From JADJNW01 sp964526645 (lineage in GTDB: Bacteria; Bacteroidota; Bacteroidia; Chitinophagales; Saprospiraceae): DNA of 48,067 bases. Below, one piece after another: positions 1 to 9,274 of this stretch. The notes under the pieces were generated by a model. That model ran no database searches. It saw only the letters and a program-made list of their open reading frames with translations, and was not told where the DNA came from. Numbering within the stretch: position 1 is the stretch's first letter; the number at the start of each line of letters is the position of its first letter. Where the stretch lies: positions 1 through 48,067 of the forward strand of contig CAZGJN010000028.1 in the NCBI GenBank assembly GCA_964526645.1. The letters run 5' to 3'. Made by a program: the position numbers and the translations under genes.

Positions 1-1
1 A

Positions 2-55
2 CTATTTCAATGAGCTGATTTTTAATTACTTATTATTTAGTGCGTAAGTCCTAAT
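2..55. repeat. Left copy of the terminal inverted repeat
   Basis: These 54 bases are the reverse complement of positions 48014-48067 with a single mismatch (14 against 48055). Homology stops where unique flanking DNA begins, so this is the outer edge of a multicopy element whose body lies outside the window. The inner limit is a conserved GCGTAAGTCCTAA edge. No transposase is visible. It is probably the end of an insertion sequence or a miniature element at which the contig was broken. Confidence 0.75.
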
Positions 56-91
56 GTATTCTATCTTTAGAAGCTTTTTTAGTTTTGCCTT

Positions 92-1408
92 ATGTTGAAA
101 AAAGCATTACTGAGCCTTTCTTTTTTATCCTGTACTATTGCCCTGGGGTATTTTACTGATCGTGCCAACTTTCTTTTACTAATCGGATGGGCAACTTTCT
201 TTTTTTTGACTTATATCGCAGTCGCTTTTTATACAGAACGCCGGAATGATATTCAATTTTATATTATTTTGGGAATATTATTAAGAGGGGTGCTGCTATT
301 TAACTTTCCTAATCTTTCCGATGATATTTATCGCTTTTACTGGGATGGGCTACTAAGCACGCATGGATACAATCCGTTCAGTTATTTACCTGATTTTTAT
401 ATAAAAAATAATATCCTACCTGAATATCTCACCCCTGCGCTATACGAAAAGCTTAATTCCAAAGAATATTATACGATCTATCCACCGGTTTTACAAGGCG
501 TTTTTGCCATGGCTGCCGGGCTTTTTCCAAAAAATATTATTGGCGCTACTATTGTAATGAAGGTTTTTTTATTAGTGGGTGAAATTGGTAGCATTGTATT
601 AATAAAAAAGATGCTGCAAAGGTTTGATCTACCAGAAAAAAATGTTTTATGGTATACCTTGAACCCACTTGTTATAATAGAAATCATGGGCAATATACAT
701 TTTGAAGGACTTATGATTTTCTTTTTATTACTGTCATTATGGCTTATAATGAATAACCGCTTGGGCTACGCTGCCTTTGCCATGACCGGTGCCATCGCTG
801 CAAAGCTCTTACCACTTATGTTTCTACCATTTTTGATTGGGAAATTGGGATGGCGCCGCAGCTTGATCTATCTTGGAATCATTGGCGGAAGTTTATTCAT
901 TTTATTTGCACCCTTGTTAAATGTTTCATTTTTTAGCAATTTTGGCGCAAGTCTTAGCCTGTATTTTCGGCGATTTGAATTTAATGCCGGCTTTTTTTAT
1001 GCCCTTGAATGGTTTTATCGGGTAGTATTTAACGACCATTATATTATTCGATCAGTAGGGCCAATCTTAGCTTTGATTACCCTGAATTGTATTGTCATTC
1101 TAACAATTATACGGTATGATTGGGCTTGGAAAAAAATGCCTGAAAGTTGGTTATTTGCGATTAGTATTTATTTAGTTAATACGACAACAGTACATCCCTG
1201 GTATGTTTGCCTGGCAGTGGCACTTACGGGTTTTACTAAATGGAGATACCCTATTGTTTGGTCGGGTATGGTGTGGTTGAGTTATAGTCATTATTGGGGC
1301 GGGGGCTTCCAGGAAAATTATTTATTAATTGCAATAGAATACTTAATAGTCTTATCATTTTTTTTTCAGGAACTTTATCGCCGCTCGTTGCCACAAGCAG
1401 CACACTGA
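92..1408 (+). CDS. GT-C fold polyprenol-phosphate-dependent glycosyltransferase (mannosyltransferase-like)
   Basis: This is a 438-residue integral membrane protein with about ten hydrophobic segments from residue 5 to the C-terminus. The first large extracytoplasmic loop carries the motif DDIYRFYWDG (residues 77-86), followed by GYNPFSYLPD and a YTIYPP segment. That is the acidic-loop signature of the GT87/DUF2029 and MptB-like GT-C enzymes, which transfer a sugar from a polyprenyl-phosphate donor on the outer face of the membrane. The acceptor cannot be read from sequence. A matching donor synthase of the Dol-P-Man synthase type lies at 38693-39445. The start is the first ATG, only 36 bp beyond the inverted repeat, so the native promoter may have been lost or replaced. 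The gene is convergent with the ABC gene that follows. Confidence 0.72.
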   Translation: MLKKALLSLSFLSCTIALGYFTDRANFLLLIGWATFFFLTYIAVAFYTERRNDIQFYIILGILLRGVLLFNFPNLSDDIYRFYWDGLLSTHGYNPFSYLPDFYIKNNILPEYLTPALYEKLNSKEYYTIYPPVLQGVFAMAAGLFPKNIIGATIVMKVFLLVGEIGSIVLIKKMLQRFDLPEKNVLWYTLNPLVIIEIMGNIHFEGLMIFFLLLSLWLIMNNRLGYAAFAMTGAIAAKLLPLMFLPFLIGKLGWRRSLIYLGIIGGSLFILFAPLLNVSFFSNFGASLSLYFRRFEFNAGFFYALEWFYRVVFNDHYIIRSVGPILALITLNCIVILTIIRYDWAWKKMPESWLFAISIYLVNTTTVHPWYVCLAVALTGFTKWRYPIVWSGMVWLSYSHYWGGGFQENYLLIAIEYLIVLSFFFQELYRRSLPQAAH

Positions 1409-1448
1409 TCCTTATGATCTTTATCAATCAATTGGCATCATAGTTGTC

Positions 1449-3263
1449 TTATTGATACCCCTTCGCTTGCAATCTAAATAACTCCGCATATTTACCATTT
1501 TGATGTAATAACTCTTCGTGGCTTCCCAATTCTAATAATTGACCATTTTCCAAAAATAAAATTCGATCCGCCATTCTTACCGTCGAGAAACGATGCGAAA
1601 TCAATACCGCCGATTTGCCCTCAATCAATTCCGAAAAACGCAGAAACACCTCATGTTCTGCCCGCGCATCCAATGCAGAGGTGGGTTCGTCAAGGATGAG
1701 CAGTTGCGCATTGCGCATGTATGCACGGGCAAGCGCAACTTTTTGCCACTGCCCACCGGAAAGCTCCGTCCCTTCCTCGAAGCGCTTGCCCAAGAGCTGA
1801 TCGTAGCGCTTTGGCAAATCTTCAATAACCGTATTCGCCAAGCTTTTCTCCGCCGAGGCTTCGATCAGCGCCAATTCTTCTACGGCATCAATATTGCCAA
1901 CCGCAATATTTTCTGAGGCTTTCATTTGCCAGCGAATATAATCTTGGAATATGATACCAATATTATTACGCAAGCTATCCAAATTATAATCTCGAATATC
2001 TACACCATCAATCAGGATGCGCCCTTCGGTGGGTTCGTACAAACGTGCCAATAGCTTAACCAGCGTGGTTTTTCCAGCTCCATTTTCACCTACGAGTGCG
2101 AGTTTTTCGCCTGCTTTTAATTCAAATGAAAGATTCCGAATCGCCCATTTGTGGCTGTCTGGGTATTTAAAACTCACATTATCAAATGTAAAACCCTGCT
2201 GGATTTTTTCTGGAAAAGGAAGGCTATCCGGCTTAGAAACAATTGTCGGCTGTATTTCAAAGAAATCAAACAAGTCCTCCAGGTACAAAGAACCTTCCGC
2301 AATACGCGAAAAGCGACTCATAATGCCTTGCAGCAAATTTTGCATTTTATTAAAAGAACCGGATAAAAAGGTTAATGTTCCTATCGTGATAATGCCGGAA
2401 ATAGTTTGTAATATAATAAAAACATAAGCAGCATAATAAGCCAGCGTACCCAGCGCCGATAGTAGTGTACCCCAGATGGCGTGTCGGATAGATAATTTGC
2501 GGCTTTCCAAATAATACCGATGTGAAATATCAGCAAAACGATTGGTAATAAAATCCGCCAGATTAAAAATTTTCACTTCCTTGGCAGTCTGATCACTCGC
2601 GCCGATGTAGCGCAGATAGTCGAGTTCGCGGCGCTCCGGTGTCCAGCCGTAGATGAGGGAATATGTGCGTTGGTTGAAATACGACTCTGCAATAAATGAA
2701 GGAATCACCGCCACTACCAAAATCAAAATCAGCCAGGGATTAAACGCTACCAAGCCCGCGCCCAATGTAATAATGGTGATCATATCTTGCAATTGCGACA
2801 GCGCCTGCGTCATCAGCACGGTGCGCCCAGTGGTATTACGGCGGGCACGTTCGAGCTTATCATAAAAAGTGGCTTCTTCAAACTGGTACAAATCCATCTT
2901 TGCAGCGTGGCGCATGATTTCGACCGAACTGCGATTGGAAAACAAGTCGCCCAACAGCGTATCCATCAAGATGATGCCACGATTCAAAATGCTCGAAAAT
3001 ACAGCCAGTCCCAATTCCAGACCAACCATTAGCCAGAGATATTGCGTATCGCCAGCCCCTTGCGTCAACCGTACCACTTCATCAATAATTTCTTTAGCGA
3101 TATATAATGTTGCTAATGGAATAACCGACTGCCCCAGGCGCAGTATGATGTTGCCAATGGTAAGAGGCTTACTGGTTTCCCAAATCAATCGGAACAGCCG
3201 CGGTAAGTGCCGCAGCGCCAGGAACTGGTTTTTCAGGGATTGCTTTTCTTTGTTTTCTGCCAT
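1449..3263 (-). CDS. ABC transporter, fused permease and ATPase (ABCB/MsbA-like exporter half)
   Basis: This is a type IV ABC exporter half-transporter of 604 residues. A six-helix membrane domain (about residues 20-330) is followed by a nucleotide-binding domain. Visible motifs are Walker A GENGAGKTT (about 392-400), a Q-loop IIFQD, the signature LSGGQ (about 501), Walker B LLILDEP (about 520-526) and the H-loop LISHR (His about 557). It should act as a homodimer in the inner membrane exporting a lipid, peptide or drug; the substrate is not predictable. The reading frame stays open up to 3377, but I place the start at the internal ATG at 3263. The upstream codons fall in an octamer-repeat spacer and give a low-complexity extension, whereas the protein from 3263 begins like normal family members. 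Confidence 0.88.
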   Translation of the reverse strand: MAENKEKQSLKNQFLALRHLPRLFRLIWETSKPLTIGNIILRLGQSVIPLATLYIAKEIIDEVVRLTQGAGDTQYLWLMVGLELGLAVFSSILNRGIILMDTLLGDLFSNRSSVEIMRHAAKMDLYQFEEATFYDKLERARRNTTGRTVLMTQALSQLQDMITIITLGAGLVAFNPWLILILVVAVIPSFIAESYFNQRTYSLIYGWTPERRELDYLRYIGASDQTAKEVKIFNLADFITNRFADISHRYYLESRKLSIRHAIWGTLLSALGTLAYYAAYVFIILQTISGIITIGTLTFLSGSFNKMQNLLQGIMSRFSRIAEGSLYLEDLFDFFEIQPTIVSKPDSLPFPEKIQQGFTFDNVSFKYPDSHKWAIRNLSFELKAGEKLALVGENGAGKTTLVKLLARLYEPTEGRILIDGVDIRDYNLDSLRNNIGIIFQDYIRWQMKASENIAVGNIDAVEELALIEASAEKSLANTVIEDLPKRYDQLLGKRFEEGTELSGGQWQKVALARAYMRNAQLLILDEPTSALDARAEHEVFLRFSELIEGKSAVLISHRFSTVRMADRILFLENGQLLELGSHEELLHQNGKYAELFRLQAKGYQ

Positions 3264-3295
3264 AGCGTTGATTTGCCAATATGCTAATATGCCAA
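3264..3295 (-). repeat. Octamer-repeat spacer abutting the ABC transporter start
   Basis: Read on the minus strand, four 8-bp units run directly into the ATG: TTGGCATA then TTAGCATA (3295-3280), TTGGCAAA (3279-3272) and a divergent TCAACGCT (3271-3264). A complementary unit, plus-strand TTGGCAGA at 3341-3348, can pair with TTTGCCAA at 3272-3279 with one wobble, so the leader could fold. The same architecture occurs before the flavin reductase and murD genes. Confidence 0.55.
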
Positions 3296-3490
3296 TCGTG
3301 CTGATGAGGAAACGAAAATTTGAAGGAGAAAGTTGAGGCGTTGGCAGATTGATCGAGCTGCAAGTTGCTTTTTCCAATAGATAAAAAATGCCGATTCTTC
3401 GATTGATTTTATTGGAATGTCCATTGTACTTTACTTTCCCATTTTATACTTACAAATTTGTACTGTATTCAAAACCTAAAAATTGTTATT

Positions 3491-3853
3491 ATGAAAAAGA
3501 TAATTTTAGTAGTAACTATGGTGCTGATTGTCATAGGTGTGTATGCACAAAGATCAGGCGGCGGTGCGCCACCGACACCTGAAGAGCGTTCAGAACGACT
3601 TGTAGGGGCACTTGCACAGGAGATTCAGATTTCTTCAGCTCAACAAGATTCTTTACGGCTTATTTTTACGGCATTTCATAAAGAACAACAAACGTATCGG
3701 CAAGCGCGCAATTTTGAAGCTATGAAATCTTTGGTAGCACAAAGGGATGCTAAGGTGCAGACTTTACTCGCCAATGAAGAACAATTCAAAGCATATCAGG
3801 CATTTATGCAAGAGCGAAAAGGACAGTTCAGAAAAAAAGGAAAAAATAATTGA
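3491..3853 (+). CDS. Small exported helical protein (Spy/CpxP-like)
   Basis: This 120-residue protein has a signal peptide (residues 1-19, ending VYAQ). A Gly/Pro-rich linker is followed by a charged, purely helical body rich in Glu, Gln, Lys and Arg, with a basic tail ending KKGKNN. Size, composition and an EIQISSAQQDSL segment resemble the LTXXQ/Spy family of periplasmic chaperone-like stress proteins, but the match is by character rather than by a firm motif. It lies 15 bp upstream of the sensor kinase gene and should be co-transcribed, so it may be a signal-sensing or stress accessory of that system. I chose the ATG at 3491 because it gives an immediate signal peptide; the open frame extends to 3458. 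Confidence 0.65.
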   Translation: MKKIILVVTMVLIVIGVYAQRSGGGAPPTPEERSERLVGALAQEIQISSAQQDSLRLIFTAFHKEQQTYRQARNFEAMKSLVAQRDAKVQTLLANEEQFKAYQAFMQERKGQFRKKGKNN

Positions 3854-3868
3854 TTGTAGCTGCGCAGA

Positions 3869-4921
3869 ATGAAAATAACCGTCAAAAATAATATCCTTAA
3901 TAATATTGCCCTGCATGTGCTGGTGTGGGGCATTCTTTTTGCTTTTCCAATTTTATTTTCAGGTGGTGAGTTACCGCCCGTTTATCTTTATTTGCGCACG
4001 GTGCTGCCGCTTTTTTTTATAGCATTAATGTTTTATTTCAATTATTTTATTCTTATTGACAAAATATTATTTAAAAATCAAATTGTACTTTTTATTTTAA
4101 CCAATTTAGCGCTGATCGCCCTCTGTATGTGGAGTGAAGATGGGGTACGGGATTGGATTCCGCGGCACAATCCTGGTCGTACTTTTCGCGGCGGTGGTGG
4201 TTTCAAGAGTTTTTACCATTTTCGGACGGCTTTTTCCTTAGCATTGACCGTAGCGGTGAGTGTCGCCATTCGTATGGCAAGGCAGTGGTTACGAGCAGAA
4301 GCAGAACGGAAAAGCATGGAAACAGAGCAGTTAAAGTCCACTTTATCGCATCTGCAATACCAGATTCAACCGCACTTCTTTTTTAATTCGCTTAATAATA
4401 TTTATGCCTTAGTGGATAGTGCCCCGGAGAAAGCCAAAGATTCGATCCATCGCCTGAGCAAGTTGATGCGCTATACCCTGCACGACGCAACGGCGGAGCA
4501 AGTCGCCTTGGCCAGTGAGATCAATTTTTTGAAAAATTACATTGACCTGATGCGCCTGCGGCTGACTGACAAAGTGGATGTGCAATACGATTTCCCCGCA
4601 GATGCGGATCATACCCAGCTTGCGCCTTTGCTTTTTATACCATTGGTGGAAAACGCCTTTAAACATGGGGTGAGCGCCAACCAGCCCTCTTTTATTTTTA
4701 TCAAAATGCACATAGACAAGCATCGCTTAGTTTTTTGGGTAGAAAATACCAATTTCCCCAAAGACGAAAGGGACAAGGGCGGCTCGGGGATTGGCATCAA
4801 AAACTTACAAAAGCGCTTGTCGTTACTGTATCCGAATCGGCACCTGTTTCGCCAAACGTTGGAAGATGGAGTGTTTAGAACAGAACTGGAAATTGACTTG
4901 ACGGAAGAGCAGATTGTATGA
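3869..4921 (+). CDS. LytS/YehU-type sensor histidine kinase
   Basis: This 350-residue protein has four predicted membrane segments in residues 10-135 (about 15-31, 43-62, 70-87 and 119-135), then a short coiled linker and a His_kinase/HATPase unit. The phosphoacceptor motif QIQPHFFFNSLNNIY places the active His at residue 169. The N-box is PLVENAFKHG (258-267) and the G-box GSGIGIKNLQKRL (305-317). This is the standard architecture of kinases that phosphorylate LytTR response regulators, and the regulator follows after 28 bp. Between the third and fourth membrane segments there is a basic, Gly-rich loop (about residues 97-115, with RTFRGGGGF). No separate sensor domain is present, so the signal is probably read in or at the membrane. 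Confidence 0.9.
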   Translation: MKITVKNNILNNIALHVLVWGILFAFPILFSGGELPPVYLYLRTVLPLFFIALMFYFNYFILIDKILFKNQIVLFILTNLALIALCMWSEDGVRDWIPRHNPGRTFRGGGGFKSFYHFRTAFSLALTVAVSVAIRMARQWLRAEAERKSMETEQLKSTLSHLQYQIQPHFFFNSLNNIYALVDSAPEKAKDSIHRLSKLMRYTLHDATAEQVALASEINFLKNYIDLMRLRLTDKVDVQYDFPADADHTQLAPLLFIPLVENAFKHGVSANQPSFIFIKMHIDKHRLVFWVENTNFPKDERDKGGSGIGIKNLQKRLSLLYPNRHLFRQTLEDGVFRTELEIDLTEEQIV

Positions 4922-4949
4922 TGATAAACCACTGAACAAATAGCAAATA

Positions 4950-5672
4950 ATGAAAAAGATACGCTGCCTCATTGTGGATGATGAACCCCTCGCGCTGGAT
5001 GTCGTGGAAAACTACGTCCGGAAAACCCCCTTTCTGGAGTTGGCGGGGCGATGCAGTAGTGCTTTGGAAGCCATGCAGCAACTGGAAGAACAGCCTATTG
5101 ACCTGATTTTTCTGGATATTCAAATGCCTGATTTAGACGGCGTGGCTTTTTCGAGAACCCTGAAAAATGGACCCAAAATCATTTTTACCACTGCTTTTGA
5201 AAAGTATGCCCTGGAGGGCTTCAAAGTGGATGCCCTGGATTACCTGCTGAAACCCTTCAATTATGAAGAATTTTTGAAAGCTGCCGGCAAGGCGCGCGAG
5301 TGGTTTCAATTGTTGGACGGACAAAAAGAGGCGGCGAAAAACGAATCTTATTTATTTGTAAAATCAGAGTACAAACTCATCCGCATCCACCTCAACGAAG
5401 TCCTTTATTTTGAAGGGTTGAAAGACTATATCAAAATCCATGTAGCTACACAGCACAAACCCATCCTGACCCTGATGACCCTGAAGGCACTGGAGGAAAA
5501 ACTCCCCTCCGATCGCTTCATGCGCGTGCACCGCTCCTTTATCGTCAATTTAGAAAAAATAGAATCGGTAGAACGCAACAGGATTATCATTGGGGACTTT
5601 GCGGTAGTCGTAGCCGAACAATACAAAGAAAAGTTTCACCACTATTTGTCGAGCAAATTTTTAAACTCATAA
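4950..5672 (+). CDS. LytTR-family response regulator
   Basis: This 240-residue protein has a receiver domain with acidic pocket D10-D11, phosphoacceptor D56 (in FLDIQMPD), T81 and K101. The C-terminal LytTR DNA-binding domain (about residues 135-238) carries YFEGLKDYIKIH and the family-typical RVHRSFIVNL. It is the cognate partner of the kinase upstream. LytTR proteins bind paired 9-10 bp sites, and likely targets are this operon and the barrel gene that follows, although I could not identify the sites by eye. The stop codon is followed by a strong terminator, so transcription of the barrel gene may be separable. Confidence 0.92.
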   Translation: MKKIRCLIVDDEPLALDVVENYVRKTPFLELAGRCSSALEAMQQLEEQPIDLIFLDIQMPDLDGVAFSRTLKNGPKIIFTTAFEKYALEGFKVDALDYLLKPFNYEEFLKAAGKAREWFQLLDGQKEAAKNESYLFVKSEYKLIRIHLNEVLYFEGLKDYIKIHVATQHKPILTLMTLKALEEKLPSDRFMRVHRSFIVNLEKIESVERNRIIIGDFAVVVAEQYKEKFHHYLSSKFLNS

Positions 5673-5674
5673 CA

Positions 5675-5705
5675 CACCGATCCAGATCGGTGACCTAATT
5701 TTTTT
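5675..5705 (+). terminator. Intrinsic terminator after the response regulator
   Basis: Eight perfect base pairs, CACCGATC (5675-5682) with GATCGGTG (5685-5692), are followed by seven T residues at 5699-5705. The drawn loop is only two bases, so the real stem is probably six pairs closing a hexaloop. Because it lies in the 36-bp gap before the barrel gene it could also be an operator palindrome or an attenuator. Confidence 0.65.
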
Positions 5706-5708
5706 ATT

Positions 5709-8594
5709 ATGAAAACAAGCTTTAACATCCGACTATTTTTGTCCCTCCTAATCGCCTTGCTGCTATGCGGTGGCTTGGCGGCACAAGGGCAAGGCTTCTC
5801 GCTTTCCGGAAAATTCTTAGACAAGAGTAGCAATGAGCCATTAATTGGTGTGAATATTCAATTGATTAGCCAGTTGGATACGACTCGAAAAACAGGACTG
5901 ACATCTGATGTGGATGGCAGCTTCCAATTCACCAGGCTGCGCCCCGGAAACTATAAACTACAGGCAAGCTACATCGGTTATCAACCTTTTGAGCAACTTG
6001 TGACGATGGAACGTGCGGATAAAACCCTCGGTGCGATCATGATGGAACAAGGAGCCCTACAACTACAGGGGGTCACGGTAGAAGCCGTACAAATCAGAGC
6101 CCAACAAAAAGGTGATACAACCGAATACAATGCCAATGCTTTCAAGGTGAATCCCGATGCGGATGCAGAGCAACTGGTGCAAAAAATGCCCGGCATTACG
6201 GTGGAAAACGGGGAAGTGAAAGCCCAGGGAGAGACCGTGCGCCGAGTGACTGTGGATGGACGCGAGTTTTTTGGAGAAGATGCCACCCTGGCTTTGCGCA
6301 ACCTTCCGGCGGAGATTATTGACAAAATTCAGGTATTCGACCGAATGAGCGATCAGGCCCAATTCACGGGTTTTGACGATGGCAATGCCGAAAAAACAAT
6401 CAACATTACTACTCGTGGCGGGATGAACAATGCTCAATTTGGCAAAATTTACGCCGGCTATGGCTCTGATGAACGCTATGCGGGAGGAGGCAGCATCAGC
6501 TTTTTTGACAAACAGCAACGCATTTCTATTGTTGGATTGTTCAATAATGTAAACCAGCAAAACTTCTCTTCCCAGGATTTATTGGGGCTGACGGGTAGCA
6601 ACAATACTCGTCGTTTTGGTGGCGGTGGTGGTGGCATGGGGGGCGGCAGGGGCAGAGGCGGCTTCGGAGGCGGCTCCGATGTCAATAATTTCCTTGTTGG
6701 GCAGCAGGGAGGAATCAACACAACCAATTCTTTTGGCTTGAATTATTCCAATAATTGGGGTACCAAGCTAAAGTTGACCGGTAGCTATTTTTTTAATAAT
6801 ACCAGGAACGAAACCCAAAGTGTACTCGAAAGAGAATTTTTCTTGGAAGATGGGAGTCAATTTTATGACGAAACAAATGATGCCGATAGCAAAAACTTCA
6901 ATCACCGCTTGAATGCTCGGATTGAATACACCATTGATTCTTCCAATTCGATTATCATCACGCCACGCTTGAGTCTTCAGGACAATCGCTCGCTGAGCTT
7001 GCTACAGGGTTTTAATTCCCTGGAGAACATGGACTTACTCAACGCTACGGCTAATGATTATAACGCCGATAATGCAGGCTACAATCTGTCTAACAATATT
7101 TTATATCGGCATAACTTCGGCAAGCGCGGTAGAACGCTGTCGTTTGATATTAACACCATTTTTAATAACAATGATGGCAATAGCCAATTATATTCAGAAA
7201 ATGAGTTTTTTGACAGCCCGCAGCCCGATCAGATCGTGGATCAGCGCTCGGAGAATGCCTCCATCAGCCAGACTTATTCAGTTGGATTAAATTATACCGA
7301 ACCGATTGGCGAGAAAAGCATGCTACAATTCAATTATCGCCCTTCTTTCACCAAAAATAATTCAGAACAAACGACCAGATTGGTGGATGCCAATGGAGAA
7401 TACACCATACTGGATTCTTTGTTGTCCAATGATTTTGACAATGAAGTACGTACCCAACGCGGGGGTCTGAGCTATCGCCTCAGAGGAGAAAAATGGAACC
7501 TCTCCGTCGGAAGTGATTATCAAAACGTACAGTTGAATAGTGCACAGAATTTTCCGCTGCAACTCGTTGTGGAAAAATCTTTTGACAATCTGTTGCCCAA
7601 TGCCTTTTTTATGTACAATCCCTCCAGGACCACCAACCTGCGGATGTTCTATCGTACTTTTACGAATACACCTTCTATCACACAGCTGCAAAACGTAATC
7701 AATAACAGCAATCCGCTTGCCTTGCGCACGGGCAATCCTGATTTGAAACAGCAGTATTCACACTCCCTGGGAGGGCGGTTCAATACCACCAATGCGGCTA
7801 AAGCACAAACGTTTTTTATTTTCGCCAACCTGACGTACAACGGTGATTACATCGCCAATTCAACTTTTATCGCGTCAAGGGATACGGTTTTGCAAGAGGG
7901 CTTTGCGCTCAATCGGGGCGCTCAATTCACCCGCCCTGTCAATCTAGAAGGTGCCTGGAGTATTCGATCCTTTATGACCTACGGCCTCCCAATCAAATGG
8001 ATTAAAAGCAATCTTAATTTCAATGCCGGATTCATCTACAATCGCACGCCAGGGTTGATTAATGGTGCGATGAACGAAGCAGAAAATTATAATTTCAATA
8101 GCGGGGTCGTGATCGGTAGCAATATCAGCCAGAACCTGGATTTTACTATCTCCTATTCAGCTAATTATAGTATCGTAGAAAACACCCTGCAACCAGAGTT
8201 GGACAATAATTATTTTTATCACAATGCTGGCTTGCGTTTCAACTGGCTTCTGTTGAAAAAGCTGGTGATCAGCAGCGATGTCAATCAAACTTTGTACAGC
8301 GGCCTGGGGGATGAATTCGACCAGAACTTTTTTTTGTGGAATGCGAGCATCGGGTATAAGTTTCTGAAAGCAAATGCCGCGGAGCTACGCCTCTCTGCTT
8401 TCGATTTGCTCAAGCAAAACAATAGCATCAGCCGAAATGTGACAGAGACCTATGTGGAAGACAATCTGACCCAGGTGCTTACCCAGTATTTCATGCTTAC
8501 TTTTACTTACAATTTGCGCAACTTTGGTACGCCACCGCCGCCTGTTCCGCAAGAAAACAGGAATTGGGGAGGGGGCTTTCCGCCAGGAAACTGA
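5709..8594 (+). CDS. TonB-dependent-receptor-like outer-membrane barrel with carboxypeptidase-regulatory N-domain
   Basis: This 961-residue protein has a signal peptide (residues 1-25, ending LAAQ), a CarboxypepD_reg-like beta-sandwich (about 30-115, with LIGVNIQLI and YIGYQPF), a plug-like domain (about 140-240, with VQKMPGITVENGEV and NLPAEIIDKIQVFD), then a long beta-barrel. It matches the outer-membrane beta-barrel family 3 group rather than SusC: there is no SusD partner and the size is smaller. A Gly/Arg-rich insert (about residues 303-324, GGGGGGMGGGRGRGG) probably forms an extracellular loop or linker. The C-terminus is Pro/Gly-rich (PPPPVPQ and GGGFPPGN) instead of ending in an aromatic barrel strand. 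The substrate is unknown. Position suggests control by the adjacent kinase/regulator pair. Confidence 0.82.
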   Translation: MKTSFNIRLFLSLLIALLLCGGLAAQGQGFSLSGKFLDKSSNEPLIGVNIQLISQLDTTRKTGLTSDVDGSFQFTRLRPGNYKLQASYIGYQPFEQLVTMERADKTLGAIMMEQGALQLQGVTVEAVQIRAQQKGDTTEYNANAFKVNPDADAEQLVQKMPGITVENGEVKAQGETVRRVTVDGREFFGEDATLALRNLPAEIIDKIQVFDRMSDQAQFTGFDDGNAEKTINITTRGGMNNAQFGKIYAGYGSDERYAGGGSISFFDKQQRISIVGLFNNVNQQNFSSQDLLGLTGSNNTRRFGGGGGGMGGGRGRGGFGGGSDVNNFLVGQQGGINTTNSFGLNYSNNWGTKLKLTGSYFFNNTRNETQSVLEREFFLEDGSQFYDETNDADSKNFNHRLNARIEYTIDSSNSIIITPRLSLQDNRSLSLLQGFNSLENMDLLNATANDYNADNAGYNLSNNILYRHNFGKRGRTLSFDINTIFNNNDGNSQLYSENEFFDSPQPDQIVDQRSENASISQTYSVGLNYTEPIGEKSMLQFNYRPSFTKNNSEQTTRLVDANGEYTILDSLLSNDFDNEVRTQRGGLSYRLRGEKWNLSVGSDYQNVQLNSAQNFPLQLVVEKSFDNLLPNAFFMYNPSRTTNLRMFYRTFTNTPSITQLQNVINNSNPLALRTGNPDLKQQYSHSLGGRFNTTNAAKAQTFFIFANLTYNGDYIANSTFIASRDTVLQEGFALNRGAQFTRPVNLEGAWSIRSFMTYGLPIKWIKSNLNFNAGFIYNRTPGLINGAMNEAENYNFNSGVVIGSNISQNLDFTISYSANYSIVENTLQPELDNNYFYHNAGLRFNWLLLKKLVISSDVNQTLYSGLGDEFDQNFFLWNASIGYKFLKANAAELRLSAFDLLKQNNSISRNVTETYVEDNLTQVLTQYFMLTFTYNLRNFGTPPPPVPQENRNWGGGFPPGN

Positions 8595-8605
8595 GAAACT
8601 GAGGG

Positions 8606-8645
8606 AGTCTGGGAAGCCTTTTGGAATTTCCCAGACTTGTTTTAG
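8606..8645 (+). terminator. Intrinsic terminator after the barrel gene
   Basis: A 10-bp stem, AGTCTGGGAA (8606-8615) with TTCCCAGACT (8628-8637), closes a 12-base loop and is followed by TGTTTTAGTTTTG. It ends the transcript of the barrel gene. Confidence 0.75.
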
Positions 8646-8785
8646 TTTTGTTGCAACAGATTAATTTATAAGAAATAAAATATTTGCGTAACTTTAATGG
8701 ATTTATGATTGGCTGCAAGTAGATTGGCAAGTCGGCGCATCATTTTACAAAACAAATTAGGGCATCAAAAAAAGGGTAAAATAAT

Positions 8786-9274
8786 TCACAATCGCCCAAA
8801 GTTATACACCATCAAAGCAGCTACAAACAGCAGTGGAATCAGGTAAAACAACAAGAGCGTCTGCGATACCATCACTTTCCAGGTGCTGGGAATTTCGATG
8901 ATCGTTTCTTTTCCATCCACTTTGCGGTTGAATGTATTCAGATCATAAAGGTAAGCATTTGTTGTAGGGCGGTATTGAATCACCCACTTGTACACATTCC
9001 GATAGAGCCGCTCCGTGCGCAGGAAAAAACCATCCAGGTACCAAAAAAAAACAATAGGCAAAAACAGCATACCATTGAGTGCCAACCCTGCCACACTATC
9101 CGCCGAGCCAAAAATTTCATCCTTCGTAAACGCCAGCATTGCCATTAGCACCCCGATGAGCCAGGTTTTCACTTGAAAAGAATTTTGTGCCATGCGCTTT
9201 ACTACTTCCTGGATTAGATCCAGTTCTTTGTGCAACTCTTCTATTGAAAGCAAGTGGTCTTCTTCTTTTGGCAT
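8786..9274 (-). CDS. Conserved three-helix membrane protein of unknown function
   Basis: This 162-residue protein has an acidic N-terminal helix (residues 1-33) and three membrane segments (about 37-50, 61-84 and 134-158). Between the second and third lies a cytoplasmic segment with the pattern WYLDGFFLRTERLYR (78-92). I recognise the combination NSFxxKxW...FWYLDG-FLxxERLYR as a widespread uncharacterised family, but I know of no established function. The gene stands alone, is divergent from the GHMP kinase and has a near-ideal promoter. It is not a fragment: length and both ends look complete. Confidence 0.7.
   Translation of the reverse strand: MPKEEDHLLSIEELHKELDLIQEVVKRMAQNSFQVKTWLIGVLMAMLAFTKDEIFGSADSVAGLALNGMLFLPIVFFWYLDGFFLRTERLYRNVYKWVIQYRPTTNAYLYDLNTFNRKVDGKETIIEIPSTWKVMVSQTLLLFYLIPLLFVAALMVYNFGRL

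Noticed and set aside
3264..3377. 38-residue N-terminal extension of the ABC transporter
   Set aside because: The extension is encoded by the octamer spacer and untranslated-looking DNA, whereas the protein from 3263 begins like normal family members.
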